Positions 9,977 through 21,900 of a DNA stretch of 64,000 nucleotides are shown piece after piece; positions within the stretch are counted from its first letter, which is position 1; every line of letters begins with the position of its first letter. The notes below the pieces were generated by a model. The model ran no database searches, was not told the DNA's origin, and worked only from the letters and a program-made list of their open reading frames with translations. Made by a program: the position numbers and the translations under genes. The DNA comes from Blakeslea trispora (Eukaryota; Mucoromycota; Mucoromycetes; Mucorales; Choanephoraceae). The stretch covers positions 54,770 through 118,769 of the forward strand of contig JAIWNE010000104.1 of assembly GCA_025331445.1 (NCBI GenBank), written 5' to 3'.

Positions 9977-12900
9977 TTAGTTTATTAAGAGTTCAGGATA
10001 TACAATGTTTCTTGTTGTCTCTTGTTCATTATCTTCACTAAATAACACTGTGATGTTTTTCCAACTTGTTGCTCGCGAAAAGGCTACATAAAGCTGACCG
10101 TGGGCAAACGCTTCATACCTTAGGTCAATTCCAACGTTTTGAAGTGACTGTCCTTGAGCCTTGTTTATGGTCATGGCAAAACACAAACGAATTGGAAACT
10201 GCTTTCTTGTTAAAATAAAGGGTAGCTCGCCTTCCAGTGTTGATAATTTGATTCTGGGTATCAGGTGATACTCAGGAGAAAAATTGTCAGACGGTTGCAG
10301 TATTGAAGTGACTAATACATGCTGTTTTATTTCGCGTACAATTAACCGCGTCCCATTGCATAGTCCCTTTTTTTAGTTGAGATTTCGGAGTAGCATCACG
10401 ACGGCACCTACTTTCAGCTTCAACTTGGATGGAGGAAAATTTCCTGGGTTTAAAGATCTCATGTATTCTTGGGATACTTGAAAGACCTCTCCACAGTCAT
10501 CTGTGTTGCTCACATCCGCTGTATCCGCCGAGTTGAACACATAAGAAGAGCCGGGTAATCGATCTAACACAATTTAATTGACTTGATCTACAGTATAGTT
10601 GTGTGTTGTAAGGATTGCAGCTTTTGCAGATACTGTAGGATCTTGAATGGCCTGAGAGAGGAGTTGAGAAGGATAAATTTTTGAAACCATGTTCATCAAA
10701 TCATGTGTTCGATAAATGTATCTGGGGATTTGAATCATCATGTTTTGAAAGTATGGATTTGTCGACAATTGGGACAACCATTCCGAAAACAGTTGAGACT
10801 CTTGATCACTCCAGTTTTGGATTCGCATGTTTTCTGTGAGTTTCAATACGTGACATTTTGACCATATATATGAGTTTGAGATCGAAGCATCTACGGTTAA
10901 AGAGCGCGAGCCATTTTTTACTACAGGGGGTATCTGAGCAAAACCACCGCCCAAGACCACCAGAATGCCACCATACAGTCTATCAGGACAATCCCGAATA
11001 TCACGTAAAGCTCTGTCTACTACTTCAAAACACAATTTATTCTGCATGGGAACCTCATCCCAAATTATTACATCAACCTTCCTTAAAAAATTTGCGATTT
11101 CGCTATTCTTGTTGAGAAGAGATGATGAATGAGGATTAAGGGAAAGAGGTATCTTAAACAGATAGTGAGAAGTCATGCCATTTGGTAACAGAAGCAAAGC
11201 AATACCGGAGGAGGCAACACAGGCTGTTACTTTATCTTTAGAACGTACATAATAGTGAAGGGTATTGTAAAGGAATGTCTTGCCAGCTCCAGCTGGACCT
11301 TGGATAAAGACACATTCTTTGTCACCCAAGCTAAGCTCAGTACTATCTATAAAGCCAATGATGCAGTCTATGGCATTTTTCTGTCCTTGATTGAGCCTTT
11401 GATAGTTTAATTCAAAAGAATTCCTTGCTTCTTCTAAACTGAGTTGTTCAATAGCTTGCAAAAATGAATTCGAAGAACCATTTGGACTCTGAAGAGCAGC
11501 TTGCCAGTTGTAACAAAAAGAAGGCATATCAGCAAAGTCTTGCAATGACATGTTCAAAGCTTCAAGTTCTTGGTTAATCAAAAACAGACCATAGTCTAAG
11601 GCTGGCTCACCCAAATGAAATTTTGCAGTTTCGCTATACAAATAATTGATTTGATTGGGCAAAAGCTGATGGAGCTTATGATCCAAGTCATCACATATCT
11701 CGTAGCAGAATTTGTTCCAAATTGAGCTTGGCTGAGATAGTTGATCATATACTAAAGCAATGACAAAAAGAGATCGCAGGCTTGACCCAGTAGTAAAGAG
11801 AGCAGCTTCTCTGAAACAGTTAGACCACCCATCGTCAGCCTCGATAAGGTGGAGTTGCAAACAGGCCTCCTTAAAAGTTGAGCATAATTCACCATCCACT
11901 GTTCTTAGTTGATCAAAAGAGCACATTCCCTTTCTGGTTGCTAAGAGTAGTCTAAGATAATACGCTTCGCCACACACAGGACTAATGTAAAGCATTCGGC
12001 CGATTGCAAATCCTTTTTGTCTTGGCTTCCAAGTCTTGTCTTTGTTATTGAAAACAAAATGTTCAGGGAACTCTTGATAGAGATAGCATCGACCATCTTC
12101 ATTTTGCTGGTTATATTCGAACCATGCCATCAACATTGTCTTGCTATTATTCAGTTTTTCTCTGATCTCATTATCACTGGCTTGAGGATCAAAGTAAACA
12201 GTCTGTTTGTCTGGTAAATGGACAGGCAAAAGAACAACCGTTGGATCTTCTTCATAAATAGGAAATTCAAAAAGGCGCCATACAGCTTCTGAAGGCCCTA
12301 TGTATCGTGCCTGAAGTTATTTTTCTACCTCGTTATTGCTGTCACTTATTTTTAATGTAGTACGGTCTTGGTCTTTATAAATATACTTGTTTATGTATTT
12401 GATTGCATCTATTGATGCGCAGCACTCAACATTGATGTAGGCTTTATATCTTTTGAGTAAATAGGGATTGTAGGGCACAACCCATTCATTTGTTGCTTCA
12501 AAAACCTCGTTCTTCCTTGTAGGGTGACGGAAAGAATAGCGATGAGCGTCATTGCTTGTTTGTGTACGTTTGTAGGAAGGATATCCGTTGGGCAACATCT
12601 TTGTTACGTCGTTGAACTCCTTGGGATACTTCTTTGAACACACCAGCTCGCCATCCTTGTTCCTGGTCAGACATGGTGCTTTGGGGTTGATATCTTTCCC
12701 ACATGGACCATGAATCATGCAAGAAGTCACTACATCATAGAGTTCTTTGTCCTCTTCTTTTGAAGGGATACATGCACTTATGATGTTATCAACTTGATTG
12801 CTTGTTTCAGGTTGATCTTTTTTATCTAAGAACACCAAAAGATGAAGAAGGGGCAATCCTCTTTTCTGGTACTCGATGGTTCTCACTAAACCCTTGTATT

Positions 12901-14533
12901 TACCAAAGATGTTTTTGTATTTAATTTCATGTAAAAACTCTTTTATCTTTATATGGAATACTCGGGCCACCAAATCAGGTCGATCTCTTGCTGTTTGTCC
13001 AGGAAGTAATTCGTCAGTGATTTCCTTCCAACGTGGGTTAGCTGTGAAAGTAAAAAAAAGAGAAGGTTTTCCAAAGTATCGAACGATTGCCATAGCATTC
13101 TGATACGACTTTGCCATAAAGCGTGGGCCACCTAAGTAACTGCTTGGGAGTATTACGCGACGACCAATTGAGTTCCTGTCGATATCTTCACGAATGAGTG
13201 CATCTTCAACACTTTTGTAGTAGTCGGCTCTTATCTCATCTTGGTGCTGCTTAATCCAGTCTAGTTTGTTTGGGTCACAGATTGCCCAACAATCAACAAC
13301 ATACTGATGAAAAAGCCGTTGCAACAGAAAGAGAGTAGGAAATTCAATTTCAGTTGGCCGTATGTGAAGGCGAAAGCGATAGTAGACTCTTTGATGCAGT
13401 CTTGTTTCCTTTCCTTCTGCAGTCTCAGTTCTCAGACTCTAATTCCATCCAAGGTCGCCCATGGGAAACAATAGAACATAATGGAGAGGCATGTACAATG
13501 AATGGTTCTTAGAGATTCTCGTGTAACCACCATCTTCTCGCAAAGAAATACGAATGTCTCTTTCAGGCCAACTATAATCATTGCTATTGGGAATAATTGC
13601 AGCAACTTCATCTGAAGTAGGCAAGTTCTCAGTTCTACGGTCTGAACCAGCAATTAATTGAAGCGTGCAATTGTCAGAGACACTAACTACATGCTGATTC
13701 GAATCAGCATTACTCAGAAGCTCATATGCAGACTTGTACATGGCAACATATGGGTTGCATTCATGAATGACAGCCGTCAGTCTCTCTAAAATAGATTGAC
13801 TGAGGTTGCTGTTCTGGAACTTTCTCAATTGTGCAGCAAATAAAGGGTCATAAATATACAGTTGCGCATACTTTGAATCGTTGACTGATTCATTCACTAA
13901 TGGACCCTGAACATGATATAGACCACCTTGAATCTGAAATGGCATGAAATAGGTTGAGCCTCCAATTGTATCTTTAAGGTTCAATTGTTCACAACGAACC
14001 GAAGTAAATGCAAGAGCAGAGTTGTATTGTCGAACATTCTCGCGATACTCAGTTCCTTCAGCTCCGGTGTCTGTTAAGAGATGCTGTAAATACTCAGGCG
14101 GTCTCTTAATAAACTCAAGTTGGACCCTTCCATCTCTGCAGCATGAAGTCCAAAACTCTTCGCCTTTCTTGCACTCAGAGGGCAACTCGGCTAACCAATG
14201 CTTGGCTTTGCAGTGACGGCAGATTTTATCCATCTTTTATAACTCCAATGGCTTCATGCGATGAAGTTGAGTAGTGTAAGCTGCTGGTAATTGCTTCTTA
14301 CGTCCTCTTCTTCGAGAGTCACCGGCTTCGTTTTCTGATCTAATAGTGTCTCTGATGGCTCTTATTGAATTCCAATTACGTTCCTAAATATTGATCAGGC
14401 AATTTAGTCAACATAACGTTGTATGTACGTATATTATCTAAACTTACTCTGCATTCATCACACGTCTTGTATTTGGAATTTGAAAATGTCTTTTGTTGAC
14501 CCACCTAGAGCAAAATCGAACTTCAGCAGGCAT
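9977..14533 (-). pseudogene. Helitron Rep-helicase gene 2 (nonsense codons, damaged HUH motif)
   Basis: From 14233 to 9977 the gene is one continuous minus-strand reading frame interrupted only by four in-frame stops: 13439-13441 (TAG at an expected Trp), 12317-12319, 10574-10576 and 10373-10375. Upstream, an exon from ATG 14533 to 14448 carries a zinc-finger start (RFCSR...), with a one-base loss before the TCDECR block. An intron follows at 14384-14447 (GTAAGT...TTTAG), and then another TAA just before MDKICRHCKAKHW. The Rep HUH motif reads GLPLLHLLVFL (about 12835-12865), so the first catalytic His is Leu. The tyrosine motif is KYINKYIYK. The helicase keeps Walker A GPAGAGKT (about 11275-11302) and IIWDEVPM. 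It is clearly homologous to gene 1 but diverged. Confidence 0.85.
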
Positions 14534-14729
14534 ACCAATGATCTAAATTTGCAAACTCAAAAATTTGTCTAATAACGAAGTATAAAAAAAAAGCAAAAAG
14601 AAGGATAGTTAAGCGAGGATGGCCATTTATTTCTTTTCCATGAGTTTCCACAATTATTGCTTATTCTAAAAGGCGAGAGTCACGTGACTGCAACTAATAT
14701 TTCTCAAATTTCAGTAATATATGTTTTGA

Positions 14730-15258
14730 TGATTTCCCTGATAATCGCAAGGGTTATTGCCGTGCTGTTGACTGGCAGCAATTCTTCTTGTAAGTAGTAC
14801 CGACAATGGTAGTCCCAAACTTGAAGTATGTAAAAGCAAGAAATGAATTGATGAGTTAAGTGGACGCTTGCTCAATTGCTCTGCAAAAGGAAAACACTTC
14901 GCAAGAGGTTATTAAAATGGAAACGCAAGTAGGGAACAGAAAGTGCAAAGTGGATCCATACTCATTAACTTCTGTTTTAGGTATCCCTTTAAATGCCAGC
15001 AATTTCTTGCTAACGAAATCACCAATCATAGATTGAATGTGCGTGTGTGGACAATGAACAACTAATTTACCACTTATCATATGTCTGACTTTATCCGACA
15101 ACACCGGCCACTCCGTCACTACTCTTGTCGCTCTCTTGAACGAAATACTCAAAAATACACAAACCTGTCAAGATCAAGAGCAAGACCATCACAAGAAAAT
15201 GAGAATATCTTGGCGAAAAAGGTGTATTACAAGCAACTAAAGCCGCAAACAATACATA
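14730..15258 (+). pseudogene. Tnp2/Plavaka-like transposase, right part
   Basis: This continues the frame broken at 4562. It reads FPDNRKGYCRAVDWQQFF, then VVPTMVVPNLKYVKARNELM, then VDACSIALQKENTS, with TAA codons at about 14781 and 14854. A later frame (about 15066-15240) gives FIRQHRPLRHYSCRSLERN, matching the conserved GPLR-YS-RSLER block near the end of the family's catalytic region. The fragment ends at the MITE at 15259. The catalytic centre is destroyed by stops and frame changes. Confidence 0.65.
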
Positions 15259-15471
15259 CAATGACCCGCAAAACTGTTCAAAAAGACTTTTTTTTACTTT
15301 GAACCTTATAATCGGGTATTCAAACACATTTTAAACCCCATTTGTCATATTTTGTTAGAAAGCCTCAATAATTTACTATATGCTCAGCAGATTGCACAAT
15401 GATTGGTTGGCTCTGAAATGAAAACCACTCTTTTAAAAAAAGTCTTTTTAAACAGTTTTGCGGGTGTGCAT
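15259..15471. mobile_element. Short palindromic MITE, copy 1
   Basis: An inverted-repeat element of about 210 bp. The left end ACCCGCAAAACTGTTCAAAA and the right end TTTTTAAACAGTTTTGCGGGT are complementary over about 30 bp. The termini near TA and the CAGTGACCC-like ends of the sister copies suggest a Tc1/mariner-type non-autonomous element. Related copies are at 25590-25857 and 63050-63314. It has no coding capacity. Confidence 0.75.
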
Positions 15472-15780
15472 TATATTTTTATTACTTGTTTTTGCCTTTT
15501 AGTTGGCGCCCTTTGAGATTTTGGATCACGGCTTTTGAGACTGTCTTTGCGGCCTTTGCCAAAAAAATTGCTTTGATTGAACTGTAGTTCGCGGTCTTTG
15601 AATCGGGCAATAGATATCACTCATCAAAGAAATGCTTTGCAGAGACATTTCAAAATACAACTTAAAAAATCTATTTATGCGCTTGCTTCAAAATCAAAAC
15701 GTTTTATATTGCTAATGAGCTTATAATTTTTTTTATTAATTTCTTTTCATAACATATTTCAAACTACGAAATTAATTTTT
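15472..15780. other. Non-coding spacer
   Basis: AT-rich sequence between the MITE and the transposase stop codon. It contains two similar G/T-rich phrases (CTTTGAGATTTTGG and TTTTGAGACTGTCTTTGCGG) but no open frame or clear inverted repeat. Confidence 0.5.
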
Positions 15781-17306
15781 TTAGAGCATAGGCTCAAGAT
15801 TTAAACACTTGTCAAAGAAAGTTGTGGCATGTCTAATCCAACCTTCACAATCTGAGACAGTTATTGTTCTTGCAGCCACATCGATACGGGGGATAAGAGT
15901 ATCCTTTCCGTTAACCTCGCCTCTGCGCACATGCATCTTGATTTTGGACCACATTTCCTCAATTGGATTGAGGAAAGGGGAGTACTTTGGAGGATACATA
16001 CATTTATACCCGCGAGAGACGATCAGGTTCTCCACCTCCTTGCTGGTATGAATGGGCGCATTGTCCATGACCAAGTACCGACCTTGCATGCCTTGCGCGT
16101 CCAGAACATCCATAGTTGCCACGAGGAACTGGAGGTAGTGGGTCGTTCTTGTACCCACACGGCCGTTTACCACATCGACGCCGGACTCGGAGAACTGCAA
16201 CTTTCTTTTCTTCTTTTCTCCAGAAACAGCAGTTGATCGACGCACCATCAAACTCACGATTCCCTTCTCGCACATGGCACCAATGATTGAGATGGATACA
16301 CAACGTTGGGTAGCCACCTCTATTTTGCCGGTGTACCAGAAACAGAGCGACCAAATATTCTCTTGATGTTCATGTTAAAGCCGGCCTCGTCGATGAACAC
16401 GCAGTTCTTCATATAGTCGAAATTCTCCAAAGAGAGCCAAAGAGAAACCCGATCCTTTCTCAGCTGAAGAGTCTCAGCGGTGTTACGTGCCTTGGGTAAC
16501 TTTTCCAGCTTCTTCATCGTTAAGTTGCAATGCTATTTCAAATGCTTCGAGATAGCATAAATGGTAATCTCCAACCCAAGGAGAGCCTCCATGACGGCCA
16601 CTCTTGCTTCGCTAAGAATGGCATCGGCCTTTTTCTCATAGAAGTCCGAGAAGAAAAGCGAGTGTGCCTGGAAGAACTTTTGATTGCCATACTTGCGCTC
16701 TTTTGGAGGAGCAGGAACGGGAGCATTCTCTTCTTCATCGGTATCGACCTCCATGGTCTCCTTCTTTTTTGCTTCTTCCATCAAGATACGAGCCTTACGG
16801 ACATAGTCCTGGGCAGTACGGACTACGATCCCTGTTTCCCTGGCAGCTTCAGAGGCGAACTTTCCTTCCAAGAAGACCAGACGGAAGAGTTCGTTGACCT
16901 GTTAAATGAACAATGATATTAATTTCTTTTCTTAACTTTGTAATGTAGTTTAGTGCTTTACCTGAGTCTCAGTATACTTGCGGTACTGAGTCTTTACTAT
17001 CTGGTGGGCCTTTGGGATCGCATCAACATCAACGCTGCCTTTGGAATTTTTGTTGGCCTTGCTGCCTGCTGTGTTTAAATTGACGGCGACAGGCATGAAG
17101 TTTGACAATGTCAAAATTTGCTGAACCTCATTGTGAGGGCTGTTGGTGTTGACCCGTTCCATTTCAACTGCTTGGGCAAAGTCATCTTGAACGCTACGAG
17201 TTTCGCATTGCTCAAAGGCATCAGCTTCAAACCCTTGAAAGCATTCTTCAACCATGGCGCAGTGCTTGTGCATAACAAAAGAGTAAGAGTTGTTGGTGCT
17301 TGACAT
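15781..17306 (-). pseudogene. Tc1/IS630-type transposase (DDE_3), broken
   Basis: A cut-and-paste transposase of the Tc1-mariner/IS630 superfamily. Exon 1 runs from ATG 17306 (or in-frame ATG 17375) to 16962. The intron is 16899-16961 (GTAAAG...TTTAACAG). Exon 2 begins VNELFRLVFLEGKFASEAAR, a helix-turn-helix-like region. The catalytic triad is visible: VFIDEAGFN (first Asp, about 16390-16415), YLVMDNAPIH (second Asp, about 16045-16072) and NPIEEMWSKIK (Glu, about 15945-15975). Two defects are present. One is an in-frame TAG at 16533-16535. The other is a one-base loss in an A run at about 16322, which shifts the frame from SGTPAK to ATQRCVSIS. No terminal inverted repeats were identified. 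Confidence 0.85.
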
Positions 17307-17528
17307 TTTTAGTAGGTAAAAAATAATAAGAGTATCAGTGAGAGATATGGAATGTTGCAAAGACAAGTTACTCATTTCTTTTATAGAAAAAAATTAACAG
17401 CCATCATCTTGTCAAGAACGAAGCTATGATATCAATGTATGTAATGAACATAGTTAAAATGTCATCAATAATCAGTGGAAGAGAGTTTTAGACAAGATAA
17501 TGATGAGCGCAGAGTACATAAAAACCTT

Positions 17529-17621
17529 AATGAACATAATGAACGTAATGAACATAAAGAACGCAACGAACGTAATGAACATAATGAACATAATGGCATA
17601 ATGAACATTATGAACGTAATG
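17529..17621. repeat. 10-bp minisatellite (AATGAACATA/AATGAACGTA)
   Basis: About nine imperfect decamers of the form AATGAACATA or AATGAACGTA, with single-base variants and one short unit. It abuts the transposase N-terminal remnant at 17622, as if the array grew into or replaced the rest of that gene. Confidence 0.9.
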
Positions 17622-17737
17622 GTGTGATAGCGGAGAAAGTCAGTACCAAGCTGAAGCGCTACTTCGCAAACATTTTTACCTTTGGAAAGCATAGCTTTCG
17701 TGTCATTTCGTTTGTCATTGTTAATGCGTTTGGGCAT
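17622..17737 (-). pseudogene. N-terminal remnant of a Tc1-like transposase
   Basis: From ATG 17737 the minus strand reads MPKRINNDKRNDTKAMLSKG then KNVCEVALQLG. This is the typical start of Tc1-like transposases: a basic N-terminus leading into a helix-turn-helix. Homology stops at the minisatellite, and no catalytic domain follows. A longer frame from 17761 adds eight residues (MPKYVTTN). Confidence 0.6.
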
Positions 17738-18937
17738 GTTAGTAGTGACGTATTTGGGCATATACAGAAGCCAGAACGACTTATAATCGGAAACTCACTT
17801 AATCATCATCAAAAGTTATTTTGACAGATAATGTCAAAATAACAATAAATCAAATAATGTTCACAAAGTTGGAAAACTAAACTCATTCCAGATATTACCA
17901 GAGGTAATCCTGAAATCAAACATCTAACAAGCATTGATAAAAAGCGATGGTATGATATATAAAGCGTTCAATGTGCCTAGCTAACACATTGAAAGCATGA
18001 TCAGATTTGTAGTCGTTGACTCTCTTCTCATCAATACTTGAAATGGCTATATGACATGACACATGTGATAGCAGGATGGTTGCACAAGCCTTATAATACC
18101 AAGGTAGCAGCATCTAACAGAACAAGCAATGATTCTAGAAATTTCATTATAAGAAAAGACTTAATCATTACTTGGATAAAGATAGTTCTGAGACATAATT
18201 ACAAAGGGCTTGTCTATCGTTATCATCTAATCTAAACTGATCTTAATATCCAACGAAACAAGTGAACAAGTATGAAACAGTTATGCCTAATATATTGAAA
18301 CACTAATCAAGATTAAACATATCTTGTCGAGCATAATTATTATCTCTCCAAGATATAAATCAAGTAAACAATTTATCTCCACCTTATTTAAGGCAGGAGA
18401 TGAAATCTGGCTACAGCCATCTTTCAATTAAAATGATCAGTCATCCTAGTAGGAAAACTGCTCATACAGATAAAATTATAACGGAGTGATTGATTAGAAC
18501 CGAGATAGAACTAATATATAAACACAACATGGATTTGCAGTAGAATTAGTTCCCTCTCTTTCTTTTTCATAAAAAAAATTGAGTTCCCTCTCATTGAATT
18601 TTTCTGAGACTGTAAAATGTCATAGGTAGATGTCAAGTAGATGTAACTAGATGGAGTAATGTTAATTAAAAAGATTTGGCAAAACCAACTAAAATTTACA
18701 CAAACCTTTAAAAAGTGAAGAAAAGAAGAAAAAAATGGCAAGAGGACTTATGTTAAGTCCGTTGTCGGGCGTTTTCATTTTAGTGTGACTTTTTTTATTC
18801 CTTCCCCTTTTTCACCTTTTTAAGTTTTAAGACACCTATTAGTATCATTTTCTTTAACCTAATTCAAAATAAAGGTGCCAGAAATAATCAGAACATAAAA
18901 ACCGCTTTAATAGAACAGGTTCATATTCTATTTCAAA
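17738..18937. other. AT-rich spacer upstream of the Helentron gene
   Basis: About 1.2 kb without a supported gene. A CT-rich stretch at 18788-18822 and several T runs precede the ATG at 18938 and could belong to its promoter. The 5' end of the Helentron should lie here, but I cannot place it. Confidence 0.4.
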
Positions 18938-21900
18938 ATGAATGAAAATCAGTCTGAGTCTTCAACTGATGCTCCTAGAAGAAGTCAAAGAGTTCCAAAG
19001 CCTAACCGCAATCCAATGTTTCTCTATGCAACAGAGTTTACAGAAGGAAGACGAAATGCAACAATGTTTTCAGACAATCTCGCTGGTGCTTCTGTTGATC
19101 CGTCTACTAGTAGACCATTAAAAAGGAAAACTCCAATGACGGTTGAAGAGAAACGAAAGAGAGAACGAGAGAGGAAGCGAGCTGCTAGAGCAAGAGTTTC
19201 TCAAAACTGCAGTAGAGACACAGTCAGCACAGATGAAGAAAGAAGAAGACGAAATGCTGAAAGTCAAAGAGCTTCAAGAGCTAGAAGATCTGTCAACTCA
19301 GTAGCAGAAATTTCAGCAGTAGAAATTTCAGCAGTAGAGGATGTAGCAGTAGAAGATTCGGTAGAAAATCCAGGAGTAGAAAACCAAGTTAGTGAAGATG
19401 ATGAATTATTAGAAAGACGTCGCAGAACAAATGAGCGTCAAAGAGAATATAGAGCAAGAGTACTTACAGCTTCACGTGAGGTAATTTTGGCGGGCTAGTC
19501 GATATAACTCGAGTACTAACAGATCATGCCACTTGTACAGGAGAAAATCATGAACAAATATGAAGCAAAAATTAGAGAAGGACCGACTATCGTTTGTGTA
19601 TGTTGTGGTGGGTTGTGGTTCCCGGGTCAGACCAAGACGATAACAAGAGAAATGTTATTGAGTCGTGAGGCTACCGATGAATTTATTCAACTTGTTTTTA
19701 ACGTTGAGAACACAGAACATCCCGCAGAGTTTTGCGATAACTGTAGTCTTTTTGTTAAGCATAAGAAAGTACCTCGTCTCTCCCTTTCTAATGGGCTTAA
19801 GCTCCCTGAGATTCCAGAAGAGATCGAACGTCTTAATAGAATTGAAGAGAGACTTGTTGCTGCTAGACATGTATTCCAATCAATTTATACTGTGCTTGGA
19901 GTGCGTGGTCAGTATAAGAGTAAAGGTGCTATTGTAAACGTACCTGTTTCAGTCGATAAGACTGTTTCTTGTATTCCTAGACTTTTGAACGACACCAACA
20001 TTATCCAAGTTAAGCTGAAAAGAAGACTTGCACAAGCAAATAGTTATATGTCTGGCAATGTCAATATTTCCAATGTTTGGGCAGCAGCTCACATTTTGAA
20101 AGACAGTCAAGCTTATAAAAGACATAATGTTACAATCAGAAATTCTAATGAAACACTTCATGAATTGAGTAATGCTGATTCAATACAAAATGCAATTGAT
20201 GAGCTGAGTGAAGCGTTTGCTGAAATTGGCATCAATATTGATGCTGAAGATGACATGGAAGAAGAGAGAGAAAGCGAAGAGAATCCTGGTGGTACTGAGA
20301 CATTACTTAGTGGTGCAGAAGAAACTACAGTACCTATCCAAGTTGACACTGAAGGCTTGCATATTGCTCCTGCCGAAGGTTCTCGTCCAATGCGCCTTCT
20401 GTTTGATAAAGATGTCGAATATCTTGCATTTCCTACTTTGTTTGGTGGAGCTATTATGGAACCAATGCATGAAGGCAAACCGATATCGTATGCATCGATT
20501 GTCAAATCTTGGGCAAGAAACCATGATCGCCGAATGGTAAGAAGGAATGACTTCTTGTTGTTTATGGATCGCAAGAGGCAACTGCTAAATTTAGCTAGCC
20601 ATGTGACGACCGTAATGCGAATGTCCAAAGCAAGGATTGACAATCCCCTTCGTGCACACAATATTCTGGAGAACGATGGCTTGAATGACATATTGAGAAA
20701 GGACCAAGCATTTCAAGTACTTCAGAAGGTGAGATCATCGCCCGCGTATTGGAAGAAAGAAAGAGGTGATGTGATGGCCATGGTTAGACAGCTTGGCATA
20801 CCAACATTATTTGTTACCCTTTCTGCTGCTGAAGCTAAGTGGCCAGAATTAATCGTAATTTTGAAGAAGGTGGTAGATGATGAAAGCATCACTGAAGACG
20901 AAGCAAATGAGTTGAGTAACGAAGAAAAGGCAAGATTGATTCAATCCGATCCAATAACCTGTGCCAGATACTTCGATAGACGTATGCGTACTCTGAAAAA
21001 CACATGGAAACCTTCATATGGACCATTTGGCAATCACGATATCAAAGATTACTATTATCGGATTGAGTTTCAACACCGTGGTTCACCACATGCGCACATG
21101 CTCCTTTGGTTGGAAAATGCACCAGAACTAGACCAAAGTGTCGATGATCCTTTTGGAAGAGACACAAATCGTAAAAGTGTTGCCAATTTCATTGATAGCA
21201 TGATGACATGTAATGTGGACGATGAAAGCAATGATGAATCCTTTAAGGAATTGGTCCTGTCTAGACAGGTTCATCGTCATACTCGTTCGTGTTTTAAGTA
21301 CTGCAAAAATGATAAAACCAAATGCAGATTCAACATCCCATTCTTTCCTATGGATGAAACTTTGATCATGGACCCGTTGAAAGAGTGCGATGCCAGATAT
21401 AAGGAATATGGAAAAAAGATAAGAAAGTATTTAGATGATCACTATGATACTTTGCCTACATCTGAATTGTCATTTGATCAATTCATTGCAATATTTGAAC
21501 TTAGCAAAGAGGATTATTTAAGGGCAATTAGAACTACGATCAACTCACCCAAGGTTTTCCTTAAGAGAAGAGTCAAGCACACCCTTGTTAACAACTACAA
21601 TACCAAAATCCTTCGTATGCATAGAGCCAATATGGACATACAATTTATTTTAGATCCTTATGCTTGCTGTGCCTATGTTGTTGAATATATTAACAAGAGT
21701 GACAAGGGTGCATCCGAACATCTGCTTCAAGTACTAGAGCAAAGTGTAAATGAAAGCGCATCACCGAGAAAGATTTTGCAAAACTTAGCTTCTGCATATT
21801 ATAACATCAGTGAGGTATCAGCACAAGAAGCAGCATACAACATCTTGCAAATTAGTATGTGTGAATCCAGTGTCAAAACTGTTTTTGTTGCTACAGAGCC

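Larger units (their letters stand above)
4563..14729 (-). mobile_element. Helitron block carrying two Rep-helicase genes
   Basis: Read on the minus strand the block begins with TC (14729-14728) and ends with CTAG (4566-4563), the usual Helitron signatures. It lies exactly between an A (4562) and a T (14730), the usual AT target. Deleting it rejoins the transposase frame as AAG-TAT-GAT (Lys-Tyr-Asp), followed by FPDNRKGYCRAVDW. This supports both boundaries. The block is 10.2 kb and contains two separate Rep-helicase genes in the same orientation. It is therefore either two Helitrons in tandem, one nested in the other, or one composite unit. The internal boundary lies between 9328 and 9976, where G/C-rich palindromes occur. 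Confidence 0.75.

Noticed and set aside
17529..17621. Possible CRISPR-like array
   Set aside because: The units are contiguous 10-mers without spacers, and the genome is eukaryotic, so it is a plain minisatellite.
20158..20691. 177-codon minus-strand ORF
   Set aside because: Antisense to the Helentron coding exon. Ser/Leu-rich, as expected from reverse reading of Glu/Lys/Arg-rich sequence.
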